NCBI RefSeq assembly: GCF_001921865.1
Contig: NZ_MSCT01000019.1
Coordinates: forward strand, 310,001-374,000
DNA: 64,000 bases
DNA from: Pseudomonas chlororaphis
Lineage (GTDB): Bacteria > Pseudomonadota > Gammaproteobacteria > Pseudomonadales > Pseudomonadaceae
Direction: 5' to 3'
A model generated the notes under the pieces. That model made no database searches. It worked only from the letters and a program-made list of their open reading frames with translations, and was not told the DNA's origin. Position numbers and translations under genes: made by a program. This document shows positions 8,697 to 16,941 of this stretch, piece after piece (positions within the stretch are counted from its first letter, which is position 1; the number at the start of each line of letters is the position of its first letter).

Positions 8697-9358
8697 TGCA
8701 AGAGCCGATGCCAGCCACCTGTGACGTGGTGGTGTTGCTGTCCGGTACCGGCAGCAACTTGCAGGCGCTGATCGACAGTACGCAGGCCGGCGACAGCCCG
8801 GTACGCATCCGCGCGGTGATTTCCAACCGCGCCGACGCCTACGGCCTGCAACGCGCCCGGGACGTGGGGATCGATACCCGCTCCCTCGATCACAAGGCCT
8901 TCGAAGGCCGCGAGGCCTTCGATGCGGCGCTGATCGAACTGATTGACGCCTTCGAGCCCAAACTCGTGGTCCTTGCCGGATTCATGCGTATCCTCAGCGC
9001 CGACTTCGTACGGCACTATCAGGGTCGCCTGCTGAATATCCATCCTTCGCTGCTGCCCAAATACAAAGGGTTACACACTCATCAGCGAGCGCTGGAGGCC
9101 GCAGATACGGAGCACGGCTGCAGCGTGCACTTCGTGACGGAGGAACTCGATGGCGGACCACTGGTCGTACAGGCAGTGATCCCGGTAGAGTTGCACGACT
9201 CGCCGCAAAGCCTGGCGCAGCGGGTCCATGTTCAGGAGCACCGGATTTACCCGATGGCCGTACGCTGGTTCGCCGAAGGTCGACTCACACTTGGCGAACA
9301 GGGTGCTTTACTGGATGGTCAGTTACTCGCTGCCAGCGGCCACTTGATTCGTAATTAG
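8696..9358 (+). CDS. purN: Phosphoribosylglycinamide formyltransferase
   Basis: A GARTfase of 220 residues transferring the formyl group from 10-formyl-tetrahydrofolate to GAR. The substrate loop LLSGTGSNLQAL is near residues 14-25. The catalytic triad is Asn114 and His116 in NIHPSLLPKYKG and Asp152 in EELDGGPL. The ATG overlaps the purM stop by one base; MPATC at 8708 is an alternative start. PurMN catalyse nearby steps of one pathway, and a DUF3108 gene follows 8 bp later. Confidence 0.96.
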   Translation: MQEPMPATCDVVVLLSGTGSNLQALIDSTQAGDSPVRIRAVISNRADAYGLQRARDVGIDTRSLDHKAFEGREAFDAALIELIDAFEPKLVVLAGFMRILSADFVRHYQGRLLNIHPSLLPKYKGLHTHQRALEAADTEHGCSVHFVTEELDGGPLVVQAVIPVELHDSPQSLAQRVHVQEHRIYPMAVRWFAEGRLTLGEQGALLDGQLLAASGHLIRN

Positions 9359-9366
9359 GAGATTTT

Positions 9367-10080
9367 ATGCGTCGCGCCCTGCTCTTCGCTTGTGCTCTGC
9401 TCGCCCTGCCCCTCGCGCAGGCTGCGGACCTTCAACCCTTCTCCGCCAGCTATACCGCAGACTGGAAACAGCTGCCGATGAGCGGTACTGCCGAACGCAG
9501 CCTGGAAAAGAAGACCGATGGCTCCTGGAAGCTGAGCTTCAAGGCCTCCATGATGATCGCCAGCCTGACCGAAGAAAGCACCCTGACGTTCGACAAGGAC
9601 ACCCTGCTGCCGCAGTCCTATCACTTCGAGCGCGGCGGCCTGGGCAAAGCCAAGAAAGCCGATCTGGATTTCGACTGGAACGCCAAGATGGTCACCGGCA
9701 CCGATCGCGGTGATGCGGTCAAGATCCCGCTCAACCGTGGCATGGTCGACAAATCCACTTACCAGTTGGCATTGCAGCACGATGTCGCCGCCGGCAAGAA
9801 AAGCATGAGCTACCAGGTGGTCGACGATGGCGAAGTCGATACCTACGACTTCCGCGTGCTGGGCTCAGAAAAAGTCGACACCAAGGCCGGCCAGATCGAT
9901 GCGATCAAGGTCGAGCGCGTGCGCGACCCGACACAAAGCAAACGCATCACTGTCATGTGGTTCGCCAAAGACTGGGATTACCTGCTGGTACGCCTGCAAC
10001 AGGTCGAAACCGACGGCAAGGAGTACAACATCATGCTCCTCAACGGCACCGTCAACGGCAAGCCGGTCAAAGGCAGCTAA
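9367..10080 (+). CDS. DUF3108 domain-containing periplasmic protein
   Basis: The product has 237 residues. A signal peptide (MRRALLFACALLALPLAQAA) precedes a beta-rich body. It matches the DUF3108 family by its YTADWKQLPMSGTAERSL start, the DKDTLLPQSYHFERGG segment and the C-terminal ITVMWFAKDWDYLLVRLQQVE. The function is unknown; the family is thought to form a lipocalin-like or lipid-binding barrel. GGAG lies 5 nt before the ATG, and the gene is the last of the purM-purN transcript, which ends at the terminator near 10110. The link to purine synthesis is conserved in gene order but unexplained. Confidence 0.85.
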   Translation: MRRALLFACALLALPLAQAADLQPFSASYTADWKQLPMSGTAERSLEKKTDGSWKLSFKASMMIASLTEESTLTFDKDTLLPQSYHFERGGLGKAKKADLDFDWNAKMVTGTDRGDAVKIPLNRGMVDKSTYQLALQHDVAAGKKSMSYQVVDDGEVDTYDFRVLGSEKVDTKAGQIDAIKVERVRDPTQSKRITVMWFAKDWDYLLVRLQQVETDGKEYNIMLLNGTVNGKPVKGS

Positions 10081-10092
10081 GCCACGCCCCCA

Positions 10093-10127
10093 TGAAAAAG
10101 CCCCGCCGATGCGGGGCTTTTTTTCGC
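10093..10127 (+). terminator. Terminator of the purM-purN-DUF3108 operon
   Basis: AAAAAGCCCCGC pairs with GCGGGGCTTTTTTT around a short CGAT loop, giving a canonical GC stem with a T-run 15 bp after the stop codon. Confidence 0.92.
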
Positions 10128-10318
10128 CCGGGGGTTTGTGTTTCGCCTGGCAGGAACCACCCCGACTTGCATCAGGCAAGCTCGCGCCCGAGCTAAAAAC
10201 CTCGGCTCAAGATGAAACTTTTGTCATGAAACTCCGACGCCTGCGACCGGATGCCGCAGTTTTCGCGGCCTGCGGGACTCTTCCAGAATCGGTAAAGGAC
10301 TGTTGCATTTGCAAGTAA

Positions 10319-10346
10319 TTTACTTAGCCAGCTAACAAATTATATA
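10319..10346 (+). promoter_or_regulatory. Probable promoter of the 62-aa protein gene
   Basis: TTTACT (10319-10324), a 16-nt spacer and TATATA (10341-10346) lie in an AT-rich patch that stands out from its surroundings. The start site would be near 10353, giving a leader of about 46 nt. The bases from 10128 to 10318 show nothing else recognisable. Confidence 0.45.
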
Positions 10347-10398
10347 AAAGAGCCCTGCACACGCCTTGCTGCAGATCAATAGAGATTGGAGCTAGCAG

Positions 10399-10587
10399 AT
10401 GACTGTAAAAGTAACTGAACGCGACGATTCACACATGTCCCACGAAGGCGTAGCCGCAGGTGTACGGATCTGGGACGTGCATCAACAAGACATGCTGGTG
10501 GGAATGTTTCATTCCGAGAGCGATGCCCATAATTACAAGGCCGAACTGGAGAAGCTGGAGCTGAACCGCGCACCGCAAAGCTCCTGA
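10399..10587 (+). CDS. Small conserved pseudomonad protein, 62 aa
   Basis: I know of no function. The protein is acidic and soluble, with no signal or membrane segment. Its core (GVRIWDVHQQDMLVGMF, residues 21-37) could form two beta strands, followed by a helix (SDAHNYKAELEKLELN). TTGGAG lies 8 nt before the ATG. It has its own promoter-like sequence and a very strong terminator, so I judge it a real single-gene unit and not a shadow ORF. Confidence 0.75.
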   Translation: MTVKVTERDDSHMSHEGVAAGVRIWDVHQQDMLVGMFHSESDAHNYKAELEKLELNRAPQSS

Positions 10588-10631
10588 TCTCACACTGACT
10601 GTCGCGACCTGCCGCCACGCATCGGCAGCCG

Positions 10632-10680
10632 CCGCAGAAACAACAAACCCCGCTCATGGCGGGGTTTGTTGTTTCTGCGG
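10632..10680. terminator. Perfect 22-bp bidirectional terminator hairpin
   Basis: The arms at 10632-10653 and 10659-10680 are exactly complementary over 22 bp around a 5-nt TCATG loop. Inside, GCGGGG is followed by TTTGTTGTTT on either strand, so it can end both the 62-aa gene and the convergent DUF2058 gene, whose stop codon is 2 bp away. Confidence 0.9.
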
Positions 10681-10682
10681 GT

Positions 10683-11222
10683 TTACCACATCAGATCGTC
10701 AGGAATCTGGTAAGCCGCGTACGGATCGTCCTCGTCCGGCGCCTCGGTCGGCGTGTTGAGCTGAACGATGCGCCGTGGATCGCGCTCCTGGATCTTCAGC
10801 GCCGCTTCGCGGGGGATGACCTCGTAACCGCCGGCATGGTGCACGATGGCCAGCGAGCCGCTGCTCAGCTTGTTGCGCATCAGGGTATTCACCGACAAGC
10901 GCTTGACCTTCTTGTCGTCGACGAAGTTGTAGTAATCCTCGGTGGTCAGCTTCGGCAGGCGCGACACTTCGATCAGTTGCTTGATCTGCGCGGCGCGAGC
11001 CTTCTGCTCGACCTTTTCCTGTTGCTGACGGTTGAGTTCCTGGTCGCGCTTGACCTTCTCGGCCTGCGCTTCCTGGGCCAGGCGCGCCTGGCTATCGTCC
11101 GCCTCGACCTGGCCTTTATGGACCAGGCGTTGCTGCTTCTGCTTGTCTTTGCTGACCTGCTTGGCCTGCTTTTGGTTGACCAGCCCTGCTTTGAGCAACT
11201 GGTCGCGAAGGGAAAGGCTCAT
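10683..11222 (-). CDS. DUF2058 domain-containing protein (YaiL-like)
   Basis: A highly charged protein of 179 residues. The N-terminal half is a long Lys/Gln/Glu-rich helix likely to be a coiled coil (about residues 15-85). The C-terminal half, from PKLTTEDYYNFVDDKKVKRLSVN, is the conserved folded part of DUF2058. The E. coli homologue YaiL has been described as nucleoprotein- or polysome-associated; the function is unproven. It follows mazG by 27 bp on the same strand and is probably the last gene of that unit. Confidence 0.88.
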   Translation of the reverse strand: MSLSLRDQLLKAGLVNQKQAKQVSKDKQKQQRLVHKGQVEADDSQARLAQEAQAEKVKRDQELNRQQQEKVEQKARAAQIKQLIEVSRLPKLTTEDYYNFVDDKKVKRLSVNTLMRNKLSSGSLAIVHHAGGYEVIPREAALKIQERDPRRIVQLNTPTEAPDEDDPYAAYQIPDDLMW

Positions 11223-11249
11223 TGGTGCTCACTCACTTAGGCAACAGCC

Positions 11250-12083
11250 TCAGCCGCAGCTGGGCAAATTCTTTTCCTGACGTTTGGCTTCGCCCCACAA
11301 GGCGTCCAACTCTTCGAGGGTGCAATCTTCCATGGGACGGCGGGTGTCGCGCAATGCCTGCTCGATAAATCGGAAGCGCCGCTCGAACTTGGCATTGGCG
11401 CCGCGCAAGCCGGTTTCCGGGTCGACCTTGAGGTGCCGCGCCAGATTGACCACGGCGAACAGCAGGTCGCCCACCTCGTCGGCAATCGCCTCAGGGTCGT
11501 TCTCCGACATGGCTTCAAGGACCTCATCGAGTTCTTCGCGGATCTTGTCCACCACCGGCAAGGCATCCGGCCAGTCGAAACCAACCTGGGCCGCGCGTTT
11601 TTGCAGCTTGGCCGATCGCGACAGGGCCGGCAACGCCGCAGGCACATCGTCGAGCAGGGACAGTTGCAAGGGTTCGTCGGCCTTCTCGGCACGCTCCTCG
11701 GCCTTGATCTCTTCCCAGCGCTGCTTGACTTGTTCTTCGTCCAGCCGCGGAGTGTCCAGCGGCGCATAGAGGTCGCCGTCAGGGAATACATGGGGATGGC
11801 GACGGATCAGCTTGCGGGTGATGCTGTCGACCACGCCGTCGAACTCGAAACGCCCTTCCTCCCGCGCCAGCTGGCTGTAATACACCACCTGGAACAACAG
11901 GTCGCCCAGCTCGCCCTGCAAATGCTCGAAATCGCCGCGCTCGATGGCATCGGCCACTTCGTAGGCTTCTTCCAGGGTATGGGGAACGATGCTGGCGTAG
12001 GTCTGCTTGATATCCCAAGGGCAACCGTACTGCGGGTCGCGCAGCCGGGCCATCAGGTGCAACAGGTCTTCAAGGCTGTACAT
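11250..12083 (-). CDS. mazG: Nucleoside triphosphate pyrophosphohydrolase MazG
   Basis: A 277-residue protein with two MazG domains in tandem. The N-terminal one carries LEEAYEVADAIERGD and GELGDLLFQVVYYSQLA (Glu/Asp metal ligands); the C-terminal one carries REELDEVLEAM and DEVGDLLFAVVNLARHL. It hydrolyses NTPs and dNTPs to monophosphates, and in E. coli it lowers ppGpp indirectly. I use the ATG at 12083 (MYSLEDLL); an in-frame TTG lies two codons before. Being next to relA, the alarmone synthase, is suggestive but may only reflect conserved order. Confidence 0.95.
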   Translation of the reverse strand: MYSLEDLLHLMARLRDPQYGCPWDIKQTYASIVPHTLEEAYEVADAIERGDFEHLQGELGDLLFQVVYYSQLAREEGRFEFDGVVDSITRKLIRRHPHVFPDGDLYAPLDTPRLDEEQVKQRWEEIKAEERAEKADEPLQLSLLDDVPAALPALSRSAKLQKRAAQVGFDWPDALPVVDKIREELDEVLEAMSENDPEAIADEVGDLLFAVVNLARHLKVDPETGLRGANAKFERRFRFIEQALRDTRRPMEDCTLEELDALWGEAKRQEKNLPSCG

Positions 12084-12108
12084 CGGCAATTCTCGTTAGC
12101 CCCCCCCC

Positions 12109-12193
12109 TGTAGGAGCGAGCTTGCTCGCGATAGCGGTTTTCCGGTGTTCATCTGTCCGGGCCGGCATCATCGCGAGCAAGCTCGCTCCTACA
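12109..12193. repeat. REP doublet (inverted pair)
   Basis: TGTAGGAGCGAGCTTGCTCG-CGAT at 12109-12132 is repeated exactly in inverted orientation at 12170-12193, with 37 bp between. Each copy is itself an imperfect palindrome. This is the extragenic REP/REPIN arrangement typical of the P. fluorescens group, placed between relA and mazG. Confidence 0.92.
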
Positions 12194-12208
12194 AGGTCAG
12201 GGCCATTT

Positions 12209-14452
12209 TCAAGGGGTACGGTTACGGCGGGTCTCGATGATGTTCGGCAACTGGGAAATGCGCCCCAGCAACCGCCCCAACGCGTCCAGCCCCGGAATCT
12301 CGATGGTCAGGGACATCAGCGCGGTGTTGTCCTCCTTGTTCGAGCGGGTGTTGACCGCCAGTACGTTGATCCGTTCGTTGAGCAGCACCTGGGACACATC
12401 ACGCAGCAAGCCGGAACGGTCGTAGGCGCGAATGATGATATCCACCGGGTAAGTCTGCACCGGCACCGGGCCCCAGCTGACCTGGATGATCCGCTCCGGC
12501 TCGCGGCCGCCCAGTTGCAGCACCGAGGCGCAGTCCTGACGGTGAATGCTCACCCCGCGTCCCTGGGTGATGTAACCGACGATGGCATCCCCCGGCAGCG
12601 GCTGGCAGCAGCCGGCCATCTGGGTCAACAGGTTGCCCACGCCCTGGATCTGGATGTCGCCACGCTTGCCCGGCTTGTAGCCAGTGGCCTTGCGCGGGAT
12701 CAGTTCCAGTTGCTCGTTGCCGCGCTCCGGCTCCACCAGCTGCTGCGCCAGGTTGACCAGTTGCGCCAGACGCAGGTCGCCGGCGCCCAGGGCGGCGAAC
12801 ATGTCTTCGGCGGTCTTCATGTTGGCCTTGTCGGCCAGCTTGTCGAAATCCACCTGGGGCAGATCGAGGCGATTGAGTTCGCGTTCGAGCAGGGTCTTGC
12901 CCGCCGCCACGTTCTGATCGCGCGCCTGCAATTTGAACCAGTGGACGATTTTCGCCCGTGCCCGCGAGGTGGTGACGTAACCCAGGTTCGGGTTCAGCCA
13001 GTCGCGGCTCGGCGTACCGTGCTTGCTGGTGATGATCTCGACCTGCTCGCCGGTCTGCAGGCTGTAGTTGAGCGGCACGATGCGCCCGTTGATCTTCGCG
13101 CCGCGGCAGTTGTGACCGATCTCGGTGTGCACGCGGTAGGCGAAGTCCAGCGGAGTCGCGCCCTTGGGCAAGTCGATAGCGTGGCCGTCGGGGGTGAAGA
13201 TGTAGACCCGGTCCGGCTCGATATCCACCCGCAACTGCTCGGCCAGGCCGCCGATATCCCCCAACTCCTCATGCCACTCGAGCACCTGGCGCAACCAGGA
13301 GATTTTCTCTTCGTAGTGGTTGGAGCCGGACTTGACGTCGGTGCCCTTGTAGCGCCAGTGCGCGCAAACCCCCAGCTCGGCCTCTTCGTGCATCGAGTGG
13401 GTACGGATCTGCACTTCCAGCACCTTGCCTTCAGGACCGATGACCGCCGTGTGCAGCGAGCGGTAACCGTTCTCCTTGGGGTTGGCGATGTAGTCGTCGA
13501 ACTCTTTCGGAATATGCCGCCACAAGGTGTGGACGATCCCCAGCGCGGTATAGCAGTCGCGCATTTCCGGGACCAGCACGCGGACCGCGCGCACGTCGTA
13601 GATCTGGCTGAACTCCAGGCCCTTGCGCTGCATTTTGCGCCAGATCGAATAGATGTGTTTGGCCCGGCCGCTGATGTCGGCGTCGACGCCGGTCGCCTGC
13701 AGTTCGTTCTGCAACTGGTTCATCACATCGGAAATGAAGCGCTCGCGATCCAGGCGCCGCTCGTGCAGCAACTTGGCGATCTGCTTGTACTGCTCGGGCT
13801 CCAGGTAGCGGAAGGACAAGTCCTCCAGCTCCCACTTGATATGCCCGATACCCAGGCGATGGGCCAGCGGCGCATAGATGTCGAAGACTTCCCGTGCGAC
13901 CCGGTTGCGCTTCTCGTCGTCGGCGTTTTTTACCGCGCGGATCGCACAAGTACGCTCGGCCAGCTTGATCAACGCCACGCGTACGTCATCGACCATCGCC
14001 ACCAGCATCTTGCGCAGGTTTTCCACCTGGGCCTGGGTGCCGAGTACGAGGGATTGCCGGGGACTGAGGCTGGCACTGATCGCGGCCATGCGCAGCACGC
14101 CATCGATCAGCTTGGCCACGACCGGGCCGAAACGCTGGCTGACAGCGGGCAGCGGAATCTGGCCTTCGCGGACGCCGCGGTAAAGTACCGCGGCCACCAG
14201 CGAGTCCTGATCCAGCTTGAGGTCGGCGAGAATATCCGCGATCTCGAGGCCGGTGCTGAAACTCGACATGTCTTCGCCGCTGGAGTTCTTCGCCGCGATG
14301 TGTTGCAACTCTGCCTCGCGAGCGAACTCGCAGGCTTCCTTCAAGGCTTCACGGTCCAGTGCCATATCGACGCTGACCGCATGATCGAGCCATGCCTCGA
14401 GATTGATACTGCCGTCGGTGTTGATCGGCTGGTGCGCTCTCACCTGTACCAT
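12209..14452 (-). CDS. relA: GTP pyrophosphokinase RelA
   Basis: The 747-residue enzyme makes (p)ppGpp from ATP and GTP/GDP on stalled ribosomes with uncharged tRNA. Domain order is a degenerate hydrolase domain (about 50-200), synthetase domain (about 245-390; SIWRKMQRKG, IYDVRAVRVLVPE, NPKENGYRSLHTAV), TGS (DRVYIFTPDGHAIDLPKGATPLDFAYRVHT), a Cys/His region (QMAGCCQPLPGD) and a C-terminal ACT domain. The hydrolase position normally carrying His-Asp reads VLYRGVREG, so it is a RelA-type and not a bifunctional SpoT. It lies between rlmD and mazG on one strand, as in PAO1 (from memory). Confidence 0.97.
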   Translation of the reverse strand: MVQVRAHQPINTDGSINLEAWLDHAVSVDMALDREALKEACEFAREAELQHIAAKNSSGEDMSSFSTGLEIADILADLKLDQDSLVAAVLYRGVREGQIPLPAVSQRFGPVVAKLIDGVLRMAAISASLSPRQSLVLGTQAQVENLRKMLVAMVDDVRVALIKLAERTCAIRAVKNADDEKRNRVAREVFDIYAPLAHRLGIGHIKWELEDLSFRYLEPEQYKQIAKLLHERRLDRERFISDVMNQLQNELQATGVDADISGRAKHIYSIWRKMQRKGLEFSQIYDVRAVRVLVPEMRDCYTALGIVHTLWRHIPKEFDDYIANPKENGYRSLHTAVIGPEGKVLEVQIRTHSMHEEAELGVCAHWRYKGTDVKSGSNHYEEKISWLRQVLEWHEELGDIGGLAEQLRVDIEPDRVYIFTPDGHAIDLPKGATPLDFAYRVHTEIGHNCRGAKINGRIVPLNYSLQTGEQVEIITSKHGTPSRDWLNPNLGYVTTSRARAKIVHWFKLQARDQNVAAGKTLLERELNRLDLPQVDFDKLADKANMKTAEDMFAALGAGDLRLAQLVNLAQQLVEPERGNEQLELIPRKATGYKPGKRGDIQIQGVGNLLTQMAGCCQPLPGDAIVGYITQGRGVSIHRQDCASVLQLGGREPERIIQVSWGPVPVQTYPVDIIIRAYDRSGLLRDVSQVLLNERINVLAVNTRSNKEDNTALMSLTIEIPGLDALGRLLGRISQLPNIIETRRNRTP

Positions 14453-14572
14453 CTTGCTTTACCTTCCCTACGACGCACATTCAATGCGTCAAATCGCTGA
14501 CCTTCACTGCCAGTATTTCTTCGCTGGGCCGGCGAGTACTACCTGACGGGCCAACGAACTAGACGAACCATC

Positions 14573-15925
14573 CTAGTTCGCTTCAAATAACGCCATGGCC
14601 TCGACATGTGCCGTCTGAGGAAACATATCGAGGATCCCGGCACGTTTTAACCGGTAGCCCTGCTTGACCAGCTCGGCCGTGTCACGCGCCAGAGTGGCAG
14701 GGTTGCATGACACATACACCAGGCGCTTCGCGCCCAGGCTCGCCAGCTTGCGTACCACCTCGAAAGCACCGTCACGGGGTGGGTCCAAGAGTACCGCAGA
14801 AAAGCCTTCGCCGGCCCACTCGGCATCGCTCAGGGGCTGCGATAAATCGGCCTGAAAAAACCGGGTGTTATACAAATTATTGCTAGCGGCATTTTCCGCC
14901 GCACGCGCGACCATGGTCGCCACGCCTTCGACCGCTACCACCTCACGAACGTTCTGCGCCAGCGGCAGGGCAAAGTTGCCCAGGCCGCAAAACAGGTCCA
15001 GTACACGCTCGTCGGCCTCGGGCGCCAACCACGCCAGGGCCTGGGCCACCATCGCCTCGTTGACCCCGGCATTGACCTGCACGAAATCCCCCGGTCGATA
15101 AGCCAGTTGCAGATTCCAGGGTTCCAGGCGGTAGCCCAGCGCCTGGCTCGGGTCCGCCGGTTGCGGCTCGCCTTCGCCATGCAGCCACAACTGCGCCTCG
15201 TGGAACTCGCAGAACGCCTGGAGAATCGCCAGGTCGGCCTCGGACAACGGCGCCATATGGCGCAGCAGCACGGCAATCGCCGAACCACTGAACAACTCCA
15301 CATGCCCCAGCGCCTGCGGTTTGCTCAAGCGCTGTAGCATGGCTGGCAAGCGGCTCATGATCGGTTGCAAGGGCTGTACCAGCACCGGGCATTCGTCGAT
15401 GGCGACTATGTCCTGGCTGCCGGCGGCGCGAAAACCCACTTCGAGTTTTTTCACCTTGGCGTCCCAACGCACCGCGACCCGCGCACGACGTCGGTAGCCG
15501 AACTCCGGGCCGCTCAGAGGCGCCGCCCACTCTTCTGGCACGACCCCGGCAACCCGCGACAGTTGCTCGGCGAGCATGCGCTGTTTCAGGGCAAGCTGTT
15601 CGTCATGGGGCAGATGCTGCACGCTGCAGCCGCCGCAACGGCCAGCATGGGCGCAAGGCGCCGGACGCCGCAGGTCGCTGGCGCTGAACACCCGCTCGGC
15701 GCGAGCCTCCACCACTTTGCCGTGGGCGCCCAGCACCCGCGCTTCAACCTCTTCGCCCGCCAGAGCACCGGCGACGAACCAGGTCCGCCCTTCCAGGAAC
15801 GCGATGCCACGACCGTCGTTGGCCAGGCGCTCGACGGTCAGGCGCTGTTTTTTTCCGACAGGTATCTGCGCCGCCCGACTACCGCCCGCAGGCTGGAAGC
15901 GCAGGCCTCTGACTGGCTTAGCCAT
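14573..15925 (-). CDS. rlmD: 23S rRNA (uracil-1939-C5)-methyltransferase RlmD
   Basis: A 450-residue SAM-dependent methyltransferase (RumA/YgcA). An N-terminal TRAM domain (about 25-85) is followed by the Fe-S cysteine cluster PCAHAGRCGGC. The Rossmann SAM motif is VLDLFCGLGNFALPLA near residue 305, and the catalytic Cys is in YVSCNPATLARD near residue 405. The ATG shares one base with the cysM stop (TGATG), so the two are translationally coupled. relA starts 120 bp downstream. Confidence 0.96.
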   Translation of the reverse strand: MAKPVRGLRFQPAGGSRAAQIPVGKKQRLTVERLANDGRGIAFLEGRTWFVAGALAGEEVEARVLGAHGKVVEARAERVFSASDLRRPAPCAHAGRCGGCSVQHLPHDEQLALKQRMLAEQLSRVAGVVPEEWAAPLSGPEFGYRRRARVAVRWDAKVKKLEVGFRAAGSQDIVAIDECPVLVQPLQPIMSRLPAMLQRLSKPQALGHVELFSGSAIAVLLRHMAPLSEADLAILQAFCEFHEAQLWLHGEGEPQPADPSQALGYRLEPWNLQLAYRPGDFVQVNAGVNEAMVAQALAWLAPEADERVLDLFCGLGNFALPLAQNVREVVAVEGVATMVARAAENAASNNLYNTRFFQADLSQPLSDAEWAGEGFSAVLLDPPRDGAFEVVRKLASLGAKRLVYVSCNPATLARDTAELVKQGYRLKRAGILDMFPQTAHVEAMALFEAN

Positions 15926-16827
15926 CAGTTGGGCGCATCGAAGATGCCGGTCGACAGGTAACGGTCGCCACGGTCGCAGATGATCGCGACGATCACCGCG
16001 TTTTCGACCTCGCGGGACAGGCGCAACATCGCCGCCACCGCACCGCCCGAGGACACGCCGCAGAAGATGCCTTCTTCGCGGGCCAGGCGCCGGGTCACGT
16101 CTTCGGCCTCGCTTTGCGCCATATCGACGATGCGATCGACACGGCTGGCCTGATAGATCTTCGGCAGGTATTCCTGCGGCCAGCGGCGGATGCCGGGGAT
16201 GGCCGAACCTTCCATCGGTTGCAGGCCGACGATCTGCACGTTGGGGTTCTGCTCTTTCAGGTAACGCGAGGTGCCCATGATGGTGCCCGTGGTGCCCATC
16301 GAGCTGACGAAATGGGTAATGCTGCCCTCGGTCTGGCGCCAGATTTCCGGACCGGTGCCGGTGTAGTGAGCCTCAGGGTTGTCGCCGTTGGCGAACTGGT
16401 CGAGGACCTTGCCGCGACCTTCGGCCTGCATCTTCTCGGCCAGGTCGCGAGCGCCTTCCATACCCTCTTCCTGGCTGACCAGGATCAGTTCGGCGCCATA
16501 GGCGGTCATGGCCGCCTTGCGTTCGGCGCTGGAGTTGTCGGGCATGATCAGGATCATCTTGTACCCCTTGATCGCCGCGGCCATGGCCAGGGCAATCCCG
16601 GTGTTGCCCGAGGTCGCTTCGATCAGCGTATCGCCGGCCTGGATCTGCCCGCGCAGCTCGGCGCGGGTGATCATCGACAGCGCTGGGCGGTCCTTGACCG
16701 AACCCGCCGGGTTATTCCCCTCGAGCTTGAGCAGCAGGGTGTTGCTGGTGGCGCCAGGCAGGCGCTGCAAACGGACCAGCGGGGTGTTGCCGACGCAATC
16801 GGCGATGGTGGGGTACTGCAAGGTCAT
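15925..16827 (-). CDS. cysM: Cysteine synthase B
   Basis: A 300-residue PLP enzyme forming cysteine from O-acetylserine and sulfide or thiosulfate. PLP Lys is in GNNPAGSVKDRPAL (about residue 42). The phosphate-binding loop is SSMGTTGTIMG, and the substrate loop is EATSGNTGIALAMAAA. The length suits CysM; the usual CysK is longer. The start at 16827 gives the canonical MTLQYPTIADCVGNTPLVRL; the open frame extends 22 codons further upstream. The histidine-kinase gene ends 114 bp upstream on the same strand. Confidence 0.95.
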   Translation of the reverse strand: MTLQYPTIADCVGNTPLVRLQRLPGATSNTLLLKLEGNNPAGSVKDRPALSMITRAELRGQIQAGDTLIEATSGNTGIALAMAAAIKGYKMILIMPDNSSAERKAAMTAYGAELILVSQEEGMEGARDLAEKMQAEGRGKVLDQFANGDNPEAHYTGTGPEIWRQTEGSITHFVSSMGTTGTIMGTSRYLKEQNPNVQIVGLQPMEGSAIPGIRRWPQEYLPKIYQASRVDRIVDMAQSEAEDVTRRLAREEGIFCGVSSGGAVAAMLRLSREVENAVIVAIICDRGDRYLSTGIFDAPN

Positions 16828-16941
16828 GGCGTATTCGCAATCCGGGCCGCGGGGGCGCCTATCATACCGGCAAACGTTGCCAGGCCATATCACGCAAAGT
16901 GAGGGTCTTATGGCTTAACGGTATAAGCGCGCGAATCCGCC

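Noticed and set aside
12122..14500. 792-codon open frame opposite relA
   Set aside because: An antisense shadow of relA that begins inside a REP element.
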